A stretch of DNA of 64,000 nucleotides from Actinoplanes ianthinogenes (GCF_018324205.1 NZ_AP023356.1:2931501-2995500); one strand, 5' to 3'; shown: positions 54,048 to 64,000, numbered from the stretch's first letter. Program-made: numbers and translations. The notes: generated by a model not told the origin, from the sequence alone.

Positions 54048-54569
54048 GTGACCGCCGCGGAACTGCTCGCCGCCTCCGGCCGCTTCACGATCGCGCCCGG
54101 CCTGTCCGATCGTGAACTCAGCGACCTGGAGGCCGAGTTCGGCTTCACGTTCGCACCTGACCATCGCGCCTTCCTCGCCGCGGGCCTGCCCACCGGCATC
54201 GGCTGGCCGGATTGGCGGGGCGGCGACCGCTCCGCGCTGCGCTCCGCCCTGACCGCCCCGGTCGAGGGCGTGCTGTTCGACGTGGCCGAAAATGACTTCT
54301 GGTACGAGGGCTGGGGCGCCCCGTTCGGCGACCGGGTCGCGACCGCTCGCGCCGGCCTGATGATCGCGCCCCGGATGGTGCCTCTCTACGCCCACCGCTA
54401 TCTGCCGGCCGCCATCCCCGGGCACCCGGTGCTCTCGATCTATCAGAGCGACGTGCTCTGCTACGGCGTCGACCTCAGCGACTGGCTGCACCGCGAGTTC
54501 GGCCTCGGCGAGCCCGCCAACCGGCGGGTCCGCCCGACCGTCCCGTTCTGGAGCGCCCTAGCCTCCTGA
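54048..54569 (+). CDS. SMI1/KNR4-like protein
   Basis: A 173-residue soluble protein with the SUKH/SMI1-KNR4 pattern: N-terminal helices LSDRELSDLEAEFGFTFAPDHRAFLAAG, a short sheet with GIGWPDWRGGD, then FDVAENDFW...GAPFGDR and VLSIYQSDVLCYGVDLSDWL. Bacterial members are often immunity proteins next to toxins; no toxin gene is seen here. Start GTG at 54048, with ctggttaagg upstream. Confidence 0.75.
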   Translation: MTAAELLAASGRFTIAPGLSDRELSDLEAEFGFTFAPDHRAFLAAGLPTGIGWPDWRGGDRSALRSALTAPVEGVLFDVAENDFWYEGWGAPFGDRVATARAGLMIAPRMVPLYAHRYLPAAIPGHPVLSIYQSDVLCYGVDLSDWLHREFGLGEPANRRVRPTVPFWSALAS

Positions 54570-55526
54570 AGCCTCGCGTTTCGCCTTGGCCCGGCGCTTC
54601 CCCTCGTGCATGGCCTGCACCCGGGCCACCGGAATGGTGTGCCCCTCGGCCACGAGATCATCGGGAAGCACCTGGGCCGCGGGCATCGCGGCCGCCCAGG
54701 GGTCGGCCCCGCCCAGGCGCTCGACGGCGGTGTGAATGGTGAAGTCGGCCGGCGTCACGTCGTCCAGCGCCTCCCAGGCGACCGGGAACGACACCGGCAC
54801 CCCGGGCCGGATCCGCGGGCTGTAGGCGGCCGCCACCGTCGCCCCGCCCGCCCGGGTGGCGTCCAGGAACACCTTCCCGTGCCGGTCCTGGCGGATGAAC
54901 GCGGTGGTCGCCGACTCCGGATCGATCCGCTCGGCGCGGGCGGCGACGGCGCGCTGCGCCGCGGCCACGTCCTCCGGCGCCGGATCGCCGCCCAGCGGCA
55001 CGAAGACGTGCAGCCCCTTGGACCCGCTGGTCTTCACCGCCCCGCTCAGCCCGCAGTCGGCGAGGGCCTGCCGGACGAGCCGGGCCGCCCCGACGACCAC
55101 CGTGAAGTCCCGGTCCGGCGGCGGATCGAGATCCATGATCAGGTGGGTCTGCCGGTGCGGGGCGTCGATCGTGGCCAGCGCCGGATGCAACTCGACGGCC
55201 CGCTGGTTGCCGAACCACAGCAGGGTGCGCCGGTCGTTGCCGAGCGCGTAGGTCACCTCGCGGTGCGACGCCTCCGCCCACACGGTGGTCCGCGGCACCC
55301 ACTCCGGGGTGTATTTCGGCAGGTTCTTCTGCATGAACTGGTCCTGGCCGCGGAGCACCCGGATCACCGAGAGCGGCCGGTCGCGCAGCACCGGGACCAG
55401 CCGGTCGGCCATCGCGTCCAGATAGTCGATCAGGTCCCGCTTGGTCGCCCCGGCCCCCGGGAAGATCTCCTGATCCAGATTGGTCAGCGGCACACCGTCG
55501 CGCTCGTCAGCCATGCCGTCCATCAT
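54558..55526 (-). CDS. LigD-type DNA primase/polymerase domain protein
   Basis: A 322-residue archaeo-eukaryotic-primase-like polymerase matching the PolDom of LigD used in non-homologous end joining. The active-site Asp pair HLIMDLDPP is visible, with SGSKGLHVFVPLGG (a conserved His), the C-terminal Asp in KVFLDATRAGGATVAAAYS and RPGVPVSFPVAWEAL. Nuclease and ligase domains of full LigD are absent, so this is a stand-alone PolDom as seen in actinobacteria. ATG at 55526 overlaps the stop of the next gene (ATGA); an ATG at 55514 is also possible. A ku gene is not nearby. Confidence 0.87.
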   Translation of the reverse strand: MMDGMADERDGVPLTNLDQEIFPGAGATKRDLIDYLDAMADRLVPVLRDRPLSVIRVLRGQDQFMQKNLPKYTPEWVPRTTVWAEASHREVTYALGNDRRTLLWFGNQRAVELHPALATIDAPHRQTHLIMDLDPPPDRDFTVVVGAARLVRQALADCGLSGAVKTSGSKGLHVFVPLGGDPAPEDVAAAQRAVAARAERIDPESATTAFIRQDRHGKVFLDATRAGGATVAAAYSPRIRPGVPVSFPVAWEALDDVTPADFTIHTAVERLGGADPWAAAMPAAQVLPDDLVAEGHTIPVARVQAMHEGKRRAKAKREASGG

Positions 55527-55966
55527 CCACCGGGACAGCGGGTGTCGCCGCCGCTGCGCTCCACGCACTGCGAGATCCGCGGGGTGGGGGCGGGCGCCGG
55601 CGGTTTCCGCACGACGCCGATCCCGTCCAGCGCGCTCGGTGTCATCAGCCCGGCCAGGACCAGCCCGCCCAGGGCGAGGATCGCGCACACCGTGGCATAG
55701 ATCTTCTGCTTGCCGACGACGCCGATCACGGTGGCCGTCAGCGGGGCGGTGACCAGCACGATCGCGCAGCACAGCAGGTACCACCCGCCGCGCACCGGGT
55801 TCTCCGGCTCGACGCCGGGCAGCGCGAACGAGTTGACGAAGAACCGCACGAACAACACCAGCGACCCCAGGCCCCCGGCGACCAGAACGCCGGTCATCCA
55901 CCCGACGGCCCACCGCGAACCCGAGCGCACGAGGTTCACCTCGACGTGCACATGCGGATCGGTCAC
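55523..55966 (-). CDS. Small membrane protein, unknown
   Basis: A 147-residue protein with three predicted transmembrane helices (about 20-42, 62-85, 90-112) and a Cys-bearing C-terminal tail (SQCVERSGGDTRCPGG). I recognise no named family. GTG start at 55966. Its stop overlaps the LigD-type start by ATGA, so translation is coupled and both sit in one operon. Confidence 0.7.
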   Translation of the reverse strand: MTDPHVHVEVNLVRSGSRWAVGWMTGVLVAGGLGSLVLFVRFFVNSFALPGVEPENPVRGGWYLLCCAIVLVTAPLTATVIGVVGKQKIYATVCAILALGGLVLAGLMTPSALDGIGVVRKPPAPAPTPRISQCVERSGGDTRCPGG

Positions 55967-56115
55967 GGCCGCCTCTCGGTCTGCTCGACATGCGGATCAC
56001 TCACGGTCGCCGCCCGTTGCGATCCATTATTGGTACGGCAGCGCACCGTCCCGTGGCTACCCGCGAGGTGTTCCCGGTGCCGGACCGCCCGGCGACCGCC
56101 GGGCTGAACCCGTGG

Positions 56116-56550
56116 TCACCGCCGCCGGGTCCAGGCCAGCGCCAAGGCCGCCGGTACCACCCCGGCCAGGTACCAGACGAGGTCGGCCGGGTCGAAGCTC
56201 ACCCCGAGCACCAGACGAGCCACCACACTGCGTGCCGACAGGTCCGCCGGGATCGGCGTGAGTTGCAGGAACTCGACCGCCCAGCACCACCCCGCGGCGA
56301 TCAGGGCGACGTACGGAACCGGCAGCCGCGGCCGGAGGAACACGACCCCGGCGAAGACCGCGCTCGCGTACAGCGCCGTCCCGGACGCCTGCTCGACCAG
56401 ACCGGTGCTCAGCATCGGACTCCCGGTGACCATCCGGATCGCGAACGCCAGCAGCACGCTGCCGGCCGCCGCGGCGGCGGCCGGCAGTCGCACGGCGCCG
56501 TCGAACCGCCGCCAGGCGCCGGCACTCTCCGGATCGGTCACGCTCAGCAC
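56116..56550 (-). CDS. DUF2809 family membrane protein
   Basis: A 144-residue membrane protein of the DUF2809 family with about four hydrophobic helices. Family pattern: GTALYASAVFAGVVFLRPRLP, GWCWAVEFLQLTPIPADL (the conserved E-x-x-Q), and FDPADLVWYLAGVVPAALALAW. Function is unknown. GTG starts at 56550 and 56541 are both open; the second gives an MTDP N-terminus resembling the preceding gene's. Confidence 0.8.
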   Translation of the reverse strand: MLSVTDPESAGAWRRFDGAVRLPAAAAAAGSVLLAFAIRMVTGSPMLSTGLVEQASGTALYASAVFAGVVFLRPRLPVPYVALIAAGWCWAVEFLQLTPIPADLSARSVVARLVLGVSFDPADLVWYLAGVVPAALALAWTRRR

Positions 56551-56705
56551 GCTAGGCGATCACCTCAAGGGGCGCTTCATGGCGTACGCAAAGAAGGGGT
56601 CTGTCTGTTTTTGATGGTGGTGAATTGGCACTGCGGCCACCCGGTCGGGGAATGCGATTCGCCGGGGATCGCGGGAATCATCGGATGTCGCGAAGGGAGT
56701 GAGCG

Positions 56706-56900
56706 ATGACCGACCCGAGAGCCGCCCCGCCCGTCTCGATACCGGCTCGGGCCACGCCGGGCGCGGAGGAACGGACCGCCGGGCCGCACGATCCGGGGCC
56801 CGCCGAGCAGTACGCCGGCGAACCGGTGCCCGATCCCTGGGAGGAGGAACCCCATGGCGTCCTGGATCCTGGTCCCGTGCCTGGTCACCCTGCGGAGTGA
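56706..56900 (+). CDS. Short protein overlapping the M15-like gene, unknown
   Basis: A 64-residue open frame with a textbook ribosome site (aaggga, 7 bases before the ATG). The sequence is Pro/Ala/Glu-rich and disordered with no recognisable domain (TPGAEERTAGPHDPGPAEQY). Its last 47 bases overlap the start of the next gene in another frame. It could be a small phage-type or coupling peptide; a coding role is likely but not certain. Confidence 0.5.
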   Translation: MTDPRAAPPVSIPARATPGAEERTAGPHDPGPAEQYAGEPVPDPWEEEPHGVLDPGPVPGHPAE

Positions 56901-57591
56901 GTTCGACGCGCTGGCGCCCGCCCGGGACAGGTCCAGCGACGGCTCGATCGGCGACGCCGCGCACGCCCGCACGCCGTCGGACCACAACCCGGACGAGACC
57001 GGGTCGACGCCCTACGAGGACGCCGACTACAGGAACGAGGTGCACGCCATCGACGTCGACGATGACCTGCACAAACCCGGCTGGACCATGCAGCGGGCGC
57101 TGGAGATCATCATCACCCGGCACCGCGACGGGCGCGACGACCGCCTGCAGAACGTCATCTACAACCGCACGATCTGGTCGCGGTCCTGGGGATGGACCGC
57201 GCGCAGCTACACCGGGAACAGTCCGCACACCGAGCACGCCCACTTCTCCGCCCGGTACACGACCGTGCAGGAGAGCGACACCAGCCCCTGGGGGCTGTTG
57301 GAGGACGACGTGACCAAGAGCGAATTCCAGGCCTGGATGACCGAGTGGGCCCGGAGCAAGGCCGGGCGGGAGGCACTCGCGCAGGCGATGCTCTGCTTCG
57401 ACCCGGGCAAGGACGCGAGCGGCAAGGTCATTCCCGGCGGCGTGGCGAACCCGGGACCGGACGCCGCCACGAACCCGACGATCGCGCCGGCGACCGCGCT
57501 GAACCACGCCTCGATCGCCGCGTACGTCGGCCACGAGATCAATGCCAAGGTGGACAAGCTGCTGGCGCAGGAGGGCGGCACCGCGCAGTAA
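56854..57591 (+). CDS. M15-like peptidase-fold protein, phage-endolysin-like
   Basis: A 245-residue protein with a ribosome site gggaggagg. The pattern DAAHARTPSDHNPDETG, EVHAIDVDDDLH and SPHTEHAHFS matches the His-Asp-His zinc ligands of M15 (VanY/endolysin) peptidases that cut peptidoglycan crosslinks. The C-terminal half is helical with a TEWARSKAGREALAQAM segment, as in phage or phage-tail lytic proteins. It is not exported by a visible signal. Together with the small frame before it, it may be a phage remnant. Confidence 0.72.
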   Translation: MASWILVPCLVTLRSEFDALAPARDRSSDGSIGDAAHARTPSDHNPDETGSTPYEDADYRNEVHAIDVDDDLHKPGWTMQRALEIIITRHRDGRDDRLQNVIYNRTIWSRSWGWTARSYTGNSPHTEHAHFSARYTTVQESDTSPWGLLEDDVTKSEFQAWMTEWARSKAGREALAQAMLCFDPGKDASGKVIPGGVANPGPDAATNPTIAPATALNHASIAAYVGHEINAKVDKLLAQEGGTAQ

Positions 57592-57600
57592 CCTGCACGA

Positions 57601-58473
57601 GTGTTGATCAGTTTCGGATGCCCGGTGTCCGGCGCGTGGGCACGGCCGGAAACGCTGACGTCGATCGCCCAGCAGGCCGAGGAGCTCGGCTACCACGGCC
57701 TCTGGGCGTTCCAGCGACTGCTGGTCGGCCAGGAGCAGGACCTCGCCTCGATCTATCAGAGCGTGCTCGACCCGATCGTGGCGCTGACCTGGGCCGGGGC
57801 CGCCACGTCCCGGATCCGGCTGGGCGTCTCGGTGATCAACCTGCCCTACGTGTCGCCGGCCTACCTGGCGAAACAGGCGGGCACCCTGGACCTGCTCACC
57901 GGCGGCCGGTTCGAGCTGGGGCTGGGCACCGGCTGGTCGGAGCCCGAGTTCGTGGCCACCGGCTCGGACCCGCACCCGCGCGGCCGCCGCACCGAGGAGT
58001 ACCTGGCCGTCCTGCGCACCCTCTTCGCCGACGACGTGTCCGCTTTTGACGGCGAGTTCTACCGGGTGCCGCCGAGCCGGATGCTGCCCCGGCCGGTGCA
58101 GCCCGGCGGCCCGCCGATCCTGCTCGGCGGGAGCGCCGAGGTCGCGTTGCGGCGGGCCGGCCGGATCGCCGCCGGATGGGTGAGCAGCAGCCGGACGAGT
58201 CTGGCGGAGATCGAGCACGGGGCGCGGGTGGTCCGCGAGGCCGCGGCCGAGGCCGGCAAGGACCCTTCTTCGGTACGCGTGGTGGTGCGCGCCGTGATGA
58301 ATGCCGAGTCGTCCTGGGCCGATATGCGGGCGCAGGCGCGACGGTATGCCGACGCCGGCGCCACCGAGCTTTTCTACGAACCCAACTGGGATCCCCGGAT
58401 CGGTGGGCCGGACGTGGATCCGGAAAAGGCCGCCGAACGCGGTGTCCGAATGCTCACCGAATTGGCTCCTTGA
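57601..58473 (+). CDS. LLM class F420-dependent-type oxidoreductase
   Basis: A 290-residue TIM-barrel luciferase-like monooxygenase family enzyme, usually F420-dependent in actinobacteria. Signature parts: GYHGLWAFQRL, IRLGVSVINLPYVSPAYLAKQAGTLDLLTGGRFELGLGTGWSEPEF (the classic family core, about 74-120), and GPPILLGGSAEVALRRAGRIAAGW. It probably oxidises or reduces a small organic molecule. GTG start at 57601 lies 9 bases after the previous stop. Confidence 0.9.
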   Translation: MLISFGCPVSGAWARPETLTSIAQQAEELGYHGLWAFQRLLVGQEQDLASIYQSVLDPIVALTWAGAATSRIRLGVSVINLPYVSPAYLAKQAGTLDLLTGGRFELGLGTGWSEPEFVATGSDPHPRGRRTEEYLAVLRTLFADDVSAFDGEFYRVPPSRMLPRPVQPGGPPILLGGSAEVALRRAGRIAAGWVSSSRTSLAEIEHGARVVREAAAEAGKDPSSVRVVVRAVMNAESSWADMRAQARRYADAGATELFYEPNWDPRIGGPDVDPEKAAERGVRMLTELAP

Positions 58474-58806
58474 GTCATTTCGGTTCTCCATTTTAGACTC
58501 TGAACGATCTTCGATGTCCCGTCTTCACGGCTGGAAACCGGAGATCTTCCGGCGTTTCGGCCAGGTGACCGGAAATACGACGGTGCCCACCGAAACCTTC
58601 ACGGACCGGAAACGACGGCGCCATCGCACCGGCACAACCATCTGCGAATAGCGCCGAAGATATGACCTGAACAATATCCCCGCCGTTATTGATTCGATGC
58701 GCAAGCGCATTTCCCGGACGCCGGGCTCCCGGCTACCTTCCCTCCACCCGAATACCTCTCACGCTCGGCGCCTGCGAGGTGTGTCGTTCTTGGAGGTGAC
58801 CTTTTC
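58474..58806. other. 333-base intergenic region, promoter of the oligopeptide operon
   Basis: Noticeably lower GC than its surroundings, especially 58475-58720. It contains a 14-base palindrome ATGCGCAAGCGCAT (58697-58710), GC-rich short inverted repeats (ccggacgccgg, 58714-58733) and the strong ribosome site ggaggt (58792-58797) before the GTG of the permease gene. No coding frame looks real, and no known riboswitch class was recognised. Confidence 0.6.
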
Positions 58807-59781
58807 GTGGAAGTGCTGGCCGAACCGAAGGCCGCGGCGCCCGCCGCGCCGGCCCAGGGCAAGTCGCCGACGCGCATCGCGCTGGCCCGGCTCCGCCGGG
58901 ACCGGACCGCGATGATCTGCCTGGGGATCTTCCTGTTCTTCGTGCTGATGGCGATCTTCGCGCCGCTGCTGGCCGCGCTGGAGGGCCAGGACTCGACCAC
59001 GCTGCACCAGGATCTGATCGACGACTACGGATACCCGACGATCGGCCCGACCGCGGAGCACTGGTTCGGCATCGAGCCCCGGCTGGGCCGGGACCTCTTC
59101 GCCCGCTGGGTCTACGGCGCCCGGCCGTCGCTGATCATCGGCACCCTGGCGACCGTCGTCTCCACCCTGATCGGCGTGCTGGTCGGGCTGGTGGCCGGCT
59201 TCGCCGGCGGCTGGCTCGACCGGATCCTGTCCTGGCTGATCGACTTCGTGCTGAGCCTGCCGCAGCTGCTGTTCGCCATCGCGGTGCCGGCCACCTTCGC
59301 GGCGATCTTCCTCGGCAGTGCCGAGGGCATCTCCGCCGAGCAGACGTCGACCATCCGGTTCTACTCGCTGATCTTCGTGCTCTCCGTCTTCGGCTGGGCC
59401 GGCCTGGCCCGGCTGATCCGCGGCGAGGTGCTCTCGCTGCGGGAGCGGGAGTTCGTGCAGGCCGCCCGGGTGCTGGGCGTGCCCACCTGGCAGATCCTCG
59501 GCAAGGAGCTGCTGCCCAACCTGGTCGGGCCGATCATCGTGTCGGTCTCGATGGCCCTGCCGGCGTACATGGTCACCGAGGCCGGTCTCACGGTGCTGGG
59601 TGTCGGGCTCACCGAGCCGACCCCGTCCTGGGGCGTGACCATCTCGGCCGCCACCAACTACTACCGGGCCGACCCGCTGTACCTCTGGCTGCCCGTCATC
59701 GGCATCACCCTGCTGGTGCTCGTGCTGAGCCTGCTCGGTGACTCGATCCGCGACGCATTCGACCCGCGCACGCGGCGTTAG
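58807..59781 (+). CDS. Oligopeptide/dipeptide ABC permease (DppC/OppC-like)
   Basis: A 324-residue inner-membrane permease with six helices. The binding-protein-dependent transport signature is EFVQAARVLGVPTWQILGKELLPN (EAA loop), and an N-terminal extension precedes the first helix, as in OppC-type subunits. GTG at 58807 is 9 bases past ggaggt. It is the first gene of an operon whose solute-binding protein comes second. Confidence 0.9.
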   Translation: MEVLAEPKAAAPAAPAQGKSPTRIALARLRRDRTAMICLGIFLFFVLMAIFAPLLAALEGQDSTTLHQDLIDDYGYPTIGPTAEHWFGIEPRLGRDLFARWVYGARPSLIIGTLATVVSTLIGVLVGLVAGFAGGWLDRILSWLIDFVLSLPQLLFAIAVPATFAAIFLGSAEGISAEQTSTIRFYSLIFVLSVFGWAGLARLIRGEVLSLREREFVQAARVLGVPTWQILGKELLPNLVGPIIVSVSMALPAYMVTEAGLTVLGVGLTEPTPSWGVTISAATNYYRADPLYLWLPVIGITLLVLVLSLLGDSIRDAFDPRTRR

Positions 59782-59807
59782 TGCAAGCACACTCAGGAAG
59801 AGGAAAT

Positions 59808-61544
59808 ATGGCAACAGGCAAGAAGGTCGTGGTGGCCGCCGCCGCGGTCGCCCTGGGACTCGCCGGCTGCGGCAGCCCGTCGGCCAGCAACGGGTCGGCC
59901 AAGGACGACTCCGGCACGATCACCACGGCGACCCAGGCGATCGACGCCGCCGCCAAGGGGCCGGCCGCCGAGATCGCGGGCGCGGTCAAGGGCGGGACGA
60001 TCACCGTGTACTCGGGTTCGACCCCGAACAACATGGATCCGACCGACATCTACTACACCGACTCCGGCGAGATCGCCAAGCTGCTCTTCCGTACGCCCAC
60101 CCAGTACGACGTCCGTAACGGCACCCCGGTGCTGGTGCCGGACCTCACCGACCTGGGCACCGTCTCGGCCGACAAGCTGACCTGGACGTTCAAGCTGCAA
60201 GCCGGCCTCAAGTACGAGGACGGCTCCGCGGTCAAGGTCGAGGATCTGGCGTACGCCATCAAGCGGTCCTTCGCCCACGACGTCTTCCCGGACGGCGCGA
60301 CGTACCAGCAGGCGTACTTCAAGGACGGCGACAAGTACAAGGGCCCGTACGCCGGTGGCGACAAGTTCGCCGGCGTGGAGACCCAGGGCGCCGACACCCT
60401 GATCGTCCACCTGGCCAAGCCGTTCCCCGACCTGCCGTATTACATGACCTTCCCGCTGTTCACGCCGATCCCCCAGGCGAAGGACACCAAGCAGGAGTAC
60501 CAGAGCCACCCGATGGCGACCGGCCCGTACAAGTACGCGTCGTACACCCCGGGCTCGGAGCTCAAGCTGGTCCGCAACACCAACTGGGACGCGAACACCG
60601 ACCCGGCGCGCCACCAGTACCCGGACGGCTTCGACTTCAAGTGGGGCCAGGACGACGTCAAGACCCAGCAGCAGGTGCTGAACAGCGCCGGCGGCGACGC
60701 GAACGCGATCAACTACGTCGACGTGGACGCTTCGCTGGTGCCGCAGGTGCTCGGCGACAAGAAGGCCCAGCTGGTGCAGGGCAACGGCCCGTGCACGTAC
60801 GTCTGGCAGATGGACACCACCAAGATCCCGCTGGAGGTCCGCAAGGCGATCGCCGCCGCGTGGCCGTACGACCAGACCTGGAAGGCCGCCGGCATCTCCG
60901 ATCTGATCGGGCAGAAGGCCAGCACCATCATGCCGCCGAGCGTCCCGGGTTACACCAAGTACAACCCGCTGCCCGGCCTGTCCGGCACCGGCCAGGGCGA
61001 CCCGGCCGCGGCGAAGAAGATGCTGGAGGCGGCCGGCAAGGTCGGCTTCGAGGTGAGCTGGTTCTTCGACAACACCAAGCCGGTCTCGCAGCAGGTCAGC
61101 CAGGTCCGCGCGGACGCGCTCAAGGCCGCCGGCTTCAAGGTGCGCCCGGTCGGGGTGGCCACCGCCGACCTGCGCACCAAGATCTCCGACTACAAGTCCG
61201 ACGTGAACATGGCCCAGGGCCCGCGCGGCTGGTGCTCCGACTGGCCGAACGGCAACAGCTGGTTCCCGGTCCTCTTCGAGTCCTCCTCGGTCGGCAACGG
61301 CCTGAGCTGGGGCATGATGCAGGACAAGGCGCTGGACAGCGAGATCGAGTCGATCGGCGCGCTGCCCGCCGAGGAAGCCGCCACGAAGTGGGGCGCCCTC
61401 GACGAGAAGATCATGGGCATGTACGTCGGCATCCCGTTCTACTACACCAAGGCCGGCGTCGTGCAGGGCACCAACGTGGGTAGCACGGTCGTCGACCCGA
61501 CCCAGGGCATGCCGTTCTTCCAGAACATGTACCTGAAGAGCTGA
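59808..61544 (+). CDS. Oligopeptide-binding lipoprotein (family 5)
   Basis: A 578-residue extracellular solute-binding lipoprotein. The lipobox LGLAGC (about 16-21) anchors it to the membrane. The body is the large family 5 fold of peptide-binding proteins with YAIKRSFAHDVFP, DNTKP and WPNGNSWFPVLF-type regions. It captures oligopeptides or nickel-peptide-like ligands for the two permeases. The start ATG follows gaagaggaaat. Its mRNA is followed by a strong hairpin (61551-61586). Confidence 0.9.
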   Translation: MATGKKVVVAAAAVALGLAGCGSPSASNGSAKDDSGTITTATQAIDAAAKGPAAEIAGAVKGGTITVYSGSTPNNMDPTDIYYTDSGEIAKLLFRTPTQYDVRNGTPVLVPDLTDLGTVSADKLTWTFKLQAGLKYEDGSAVKVEDLAYAIKRSFAHDVFPDGATYQQAYFKDGDKYKGPYAGGDKFAGVETQGADTLIVHLAKPFPDLPYYMTFPLFTPIPQAKDTKQEYQSHPMATGPYKYASYTPGSELKLVRNTNWDANTDPARHQYPDGFDFKWGQDDVKTQQQVLNSAGGDANAINYVDVDASLVPQVLGDKKAQLVQGNGPCTYVWQMDTTKIPLEVRKAIAAAWPYDQTWKAAGISDLIGQKASTIMPPSVPGYTKYNPLPGLSGTGQGDPAAAKKMLEAAGKVGFEVSWFFDNTKPVSQQVSQVRADALKAAGFKVRPVGVATADLRTKISDYKSDVNMAQGPRGWCSDWPNGNSWFPVLFESSSVGNGLSWGMMQDKALDSEIESIGALPAEEAATKWGALDEKIMGMYVGIPFYYTKAGVVQGTNVGSTVVDPTQGMPFFQNMYLKS

Positions 61545-61550
61545 CCCGTC

Positions 61551-61586
61551 CCGGCCCCGGCCCGGGATCACCCGGGCCGGGGCCGG
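61551..61586 (+). terminator. Strong intercistronic hairpin after the solute-binding gene
   Basis: Sixteen-base perfect GC-rich stem (61551-61566 with 61571-61586, beginning CCGGCCCCGGCCCGGG) with a 4-base loop ATCA. It lies between the solute-binding and permease genes of one operon and would let the binding protein be made in excess, by partial termination or by stopping mRNA decay. Confidence 0.78.
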
Positions 61587-61609
61587 CTCTCCCGATAGGA
61601 CTCCCTGCG

Positions 61610-62583
61610 GTGCTGCTTTACATCCTGCGGCGCGTGGCGAGCTCGGTCACCGTCGTCATCCTCGCGCTGGTCACCAGCTTTGCCCTGTTCTTCCTCGCCC
61701 CGACCGATCCGGCGGGCGTCATCTGCGGGCCCAAGTGCACGCCGGAACGGCTCGCCGACATCGAGGGCAGCCTCGACCTGGACAAGCCGGCTCTGGAGCA
61801 ACTCGGCTCCTACCTCAAGGGCATCGCCGTCGGCCGGGAGTACTCCAGCGGCGGCGTCGAGCGGCACTGCGACGCGCCCTGCCTGGGGTACTCGTACACG
61901 CTCAACCAGCCGGTCACCACGCTGCTGAGGCAGGCGCTGCCGGTGACCTTCTCGATCGTGCTGGGCGGCGCGGTCATCTACTTCAGCCTGGGCGTGCTGA
62001 TCGGCTCGGTGGCCGCCCGGCACCGCGGCACCTCACTGGACCGGACCGTGATCAGCGGCGCCCAGCTGATCAACTCGGTGCCGTACTTCGTGGTGGCTCT
62101 GCTCGTCGCCCTCTACGTGACGGTGCTGCCGGACAGCGAGTACCACCCGCTGTTGACGAACCCGATCGCCTGGGCCGCCGGACTGCTGGCCGCCTGGCTG
62201 ACCCTCGGCGTCACGAACGCCGCCTACTACACCCGGTACGCCCGCTCGTCGATGGTCGAGTCGCTCGGCCAGGACTACGTGCGTACCGCCAGGTCCAAGG
62301 GGATCAGCGCCCGGCGGGTCGCCTATCGCCACGGCCTGCGGGCCGCGCTCACCCCGGTGGTGACGATCCTCGGCATGGACATCGCGTTCCAGCTGACCAA
62401 CACCCTGTTCACCGAGACCATCTTCGGCCTGCCCGGCATCGGGCTCCTGACGCTGCGCGCGTTCGCCACCTACGACCTGCCGGTGATGCTCGGCAGCGTG
62501 CTGCTCGGCTCGATCATGTTGGTGCTGCTGAACCTGCTCGTCGACGTGCTGTACACCTTCCTCGACCCGCGGGTCCGGCTCGG

Positions 62584-62587
<4 letters not shown>
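61610..62587 (+). CDS. Oligopeptide/dipeptide ABC permease (DppB/OppB-like)
   Basis: A 325-residue permease with six helices and a long loop after helix 1 (about 33-100, with several Cys). The EAA signature is DYVRTARSKGISARRVAYRHGLR. GTG start at 61610 follows a short leader after the intercistronic hairpin. Its stop overlaps the first ATPase start by ATGA. Confidence 0.9.
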
Positions 62588-63615
<1,028 letters not shown>

Positions 63616-63627
63616 AGGACCCCACCG

Positions 63628-64000
63628 ATGACCACGCTGCTCGAACTCGACGACGTGAAGATGCACTTCCGGATCAAGGGCGACGGCCTGCTGGCGCGCC
63701 GGGCGCAATGGGTCCGCGCGGTCGACGGCGTCAGCTTCTCGCTGAGCGCCGGCGAGACGCTCGGCCTGGTCGGTGAGTCCGGCTGCGGCAAGTCCACCAC
63801 CGCCCAGCTGATCACCCGGCTGCTCGAACCCACCAGCGGGGCGATCCGTTACCAGGGCGCCGACCTGGCGCATCTGACCCAGCGGCAGCTGCGGCCGTAC
63901 CGGCGGGAGATCCAGCTGATCTTCCAGGACCCCTATTCGTCGCTGAACCCGCGGCACACCGTCGGCACCATCGTGGGGACCGCGCTGCGGGTCCACGGGA
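63628..64000 (+). CDS. Oligopeptide ABC ATP-binding protein (OppF/DppF-like), truncated by window end
   Basis: The first 124 residues of the second ATPase, running off the end of the window. Walker [10 protein letters not shown], the Q-loop [13 protein letters not shown] and the family N-terminus ([14 protein letters not shown]) are visible. ATG at 63628 follows gaggacccc. Gene order and homology show it to be the OppF partner. Confidence 0.9.
   Translation, partial: MTTLLELDDVKMHFRIKGDGLLARRAQWVRAVDGVSFSLSAGETLGLVGESGCGKSTTAQLITRLLEPTSGAIRYQGADLAHLTQRQLRPYRREIQLIFQDPYSSLNPRHTVGTIVGTALRVHG

Overview
The window is very GC-rich and densely coded, with frequent GTG and TTG starts, ATGA/GTGA stop-start overlaps and a gene set typical of Actinomycetota: an F420-type LLM oxidoreductase, a TIGR03086 protein, an SCO4226-type nickel protein, DUF1684, an Acg-family nitroreductase and a LAL regulator. 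My inference is a filamentous or Actinoplanes-like member of the Micromonosporaceae; nothing here proves the genus. No rRNA, tRNA, CRISPR array, transposase or integrase was seen. It reads as ordinary chromosome with several accessory islands.

Layout. 1-3.7 kb: end of an MFS transporter, a repeat-bearing membrane protein, a DinB protein and a methyltransferase. 3.7-8.4 kb (minus): a tight four-gene operon of NAD kinase-GNAT fusion, receiver-thioredoxin-reductase-like fusion, CRP-domain histidine kinase and SRPBCC protein. 8.5-12.8 kb: HAD phosphatase, methyltransferase with a degenerate P-loop domain, DUF1684, CbiZ and an Acg nitroreductase. 12.8-16.4 kb (minus): three secreted cell-wall enzymes, two carrying near-identical protease-inhibitor-I36 domains, plus an HTH/NBR1-Ig protein. 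16.5-22.6 kb: LTA-synthase-like protein, then a TetR-controlled heterodimeric ABC exporter whose second half has a frameshift. 22.7-30.7 kb (minus): a small secreted protein and two giant Calx-beta surface proteins; the first is preceded by what looks like a cyclic-di-GMP-I (GEMM) riboswitch. 30.9-32.9 kb: alkaline phosphatase, then a 63-bp tandem-repeat array. 32.9-38.0 kb (minus): two ABC-2 transporters and a two-component system, mostly translationally coupled. 38.1-49.4 kb: RNase HI, MarR, TIGR03086, an orphan solute-binding lipoprotein, ArsR with an MFS exporter, a secreted dioxygenase, a nickel protein, a LAL regulator and small proteins. 49.4-58.5 kb: a GGDEF-EAL membrane enzyme, a second two-component system, SMI1-like, a LigD-type primase/polymerase, membrane proteins, an M15-like protein and an LLM oxidoreductase. 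58.8-64 kb: an oligopeptide ABC operon in unusual order, cut off by the window end.

How the genes fit together. Two themes stand out. First, the window holds both a c-di-GMP-metabolising protein (49.4-52.1 kb) and a candidate c-di-GMP riboswitch in front of a large adhesin-like gene, suggesting second-messenger control of a surface protein. Second, the 3.7-8.4 kb operon combines NADP production, an NADPH/flavin-type redox domain, a phospho-receiver and a kinase. It looks like a redox-signalling module with several unusual fusions and is the best candidate here for an uncharacterised system.
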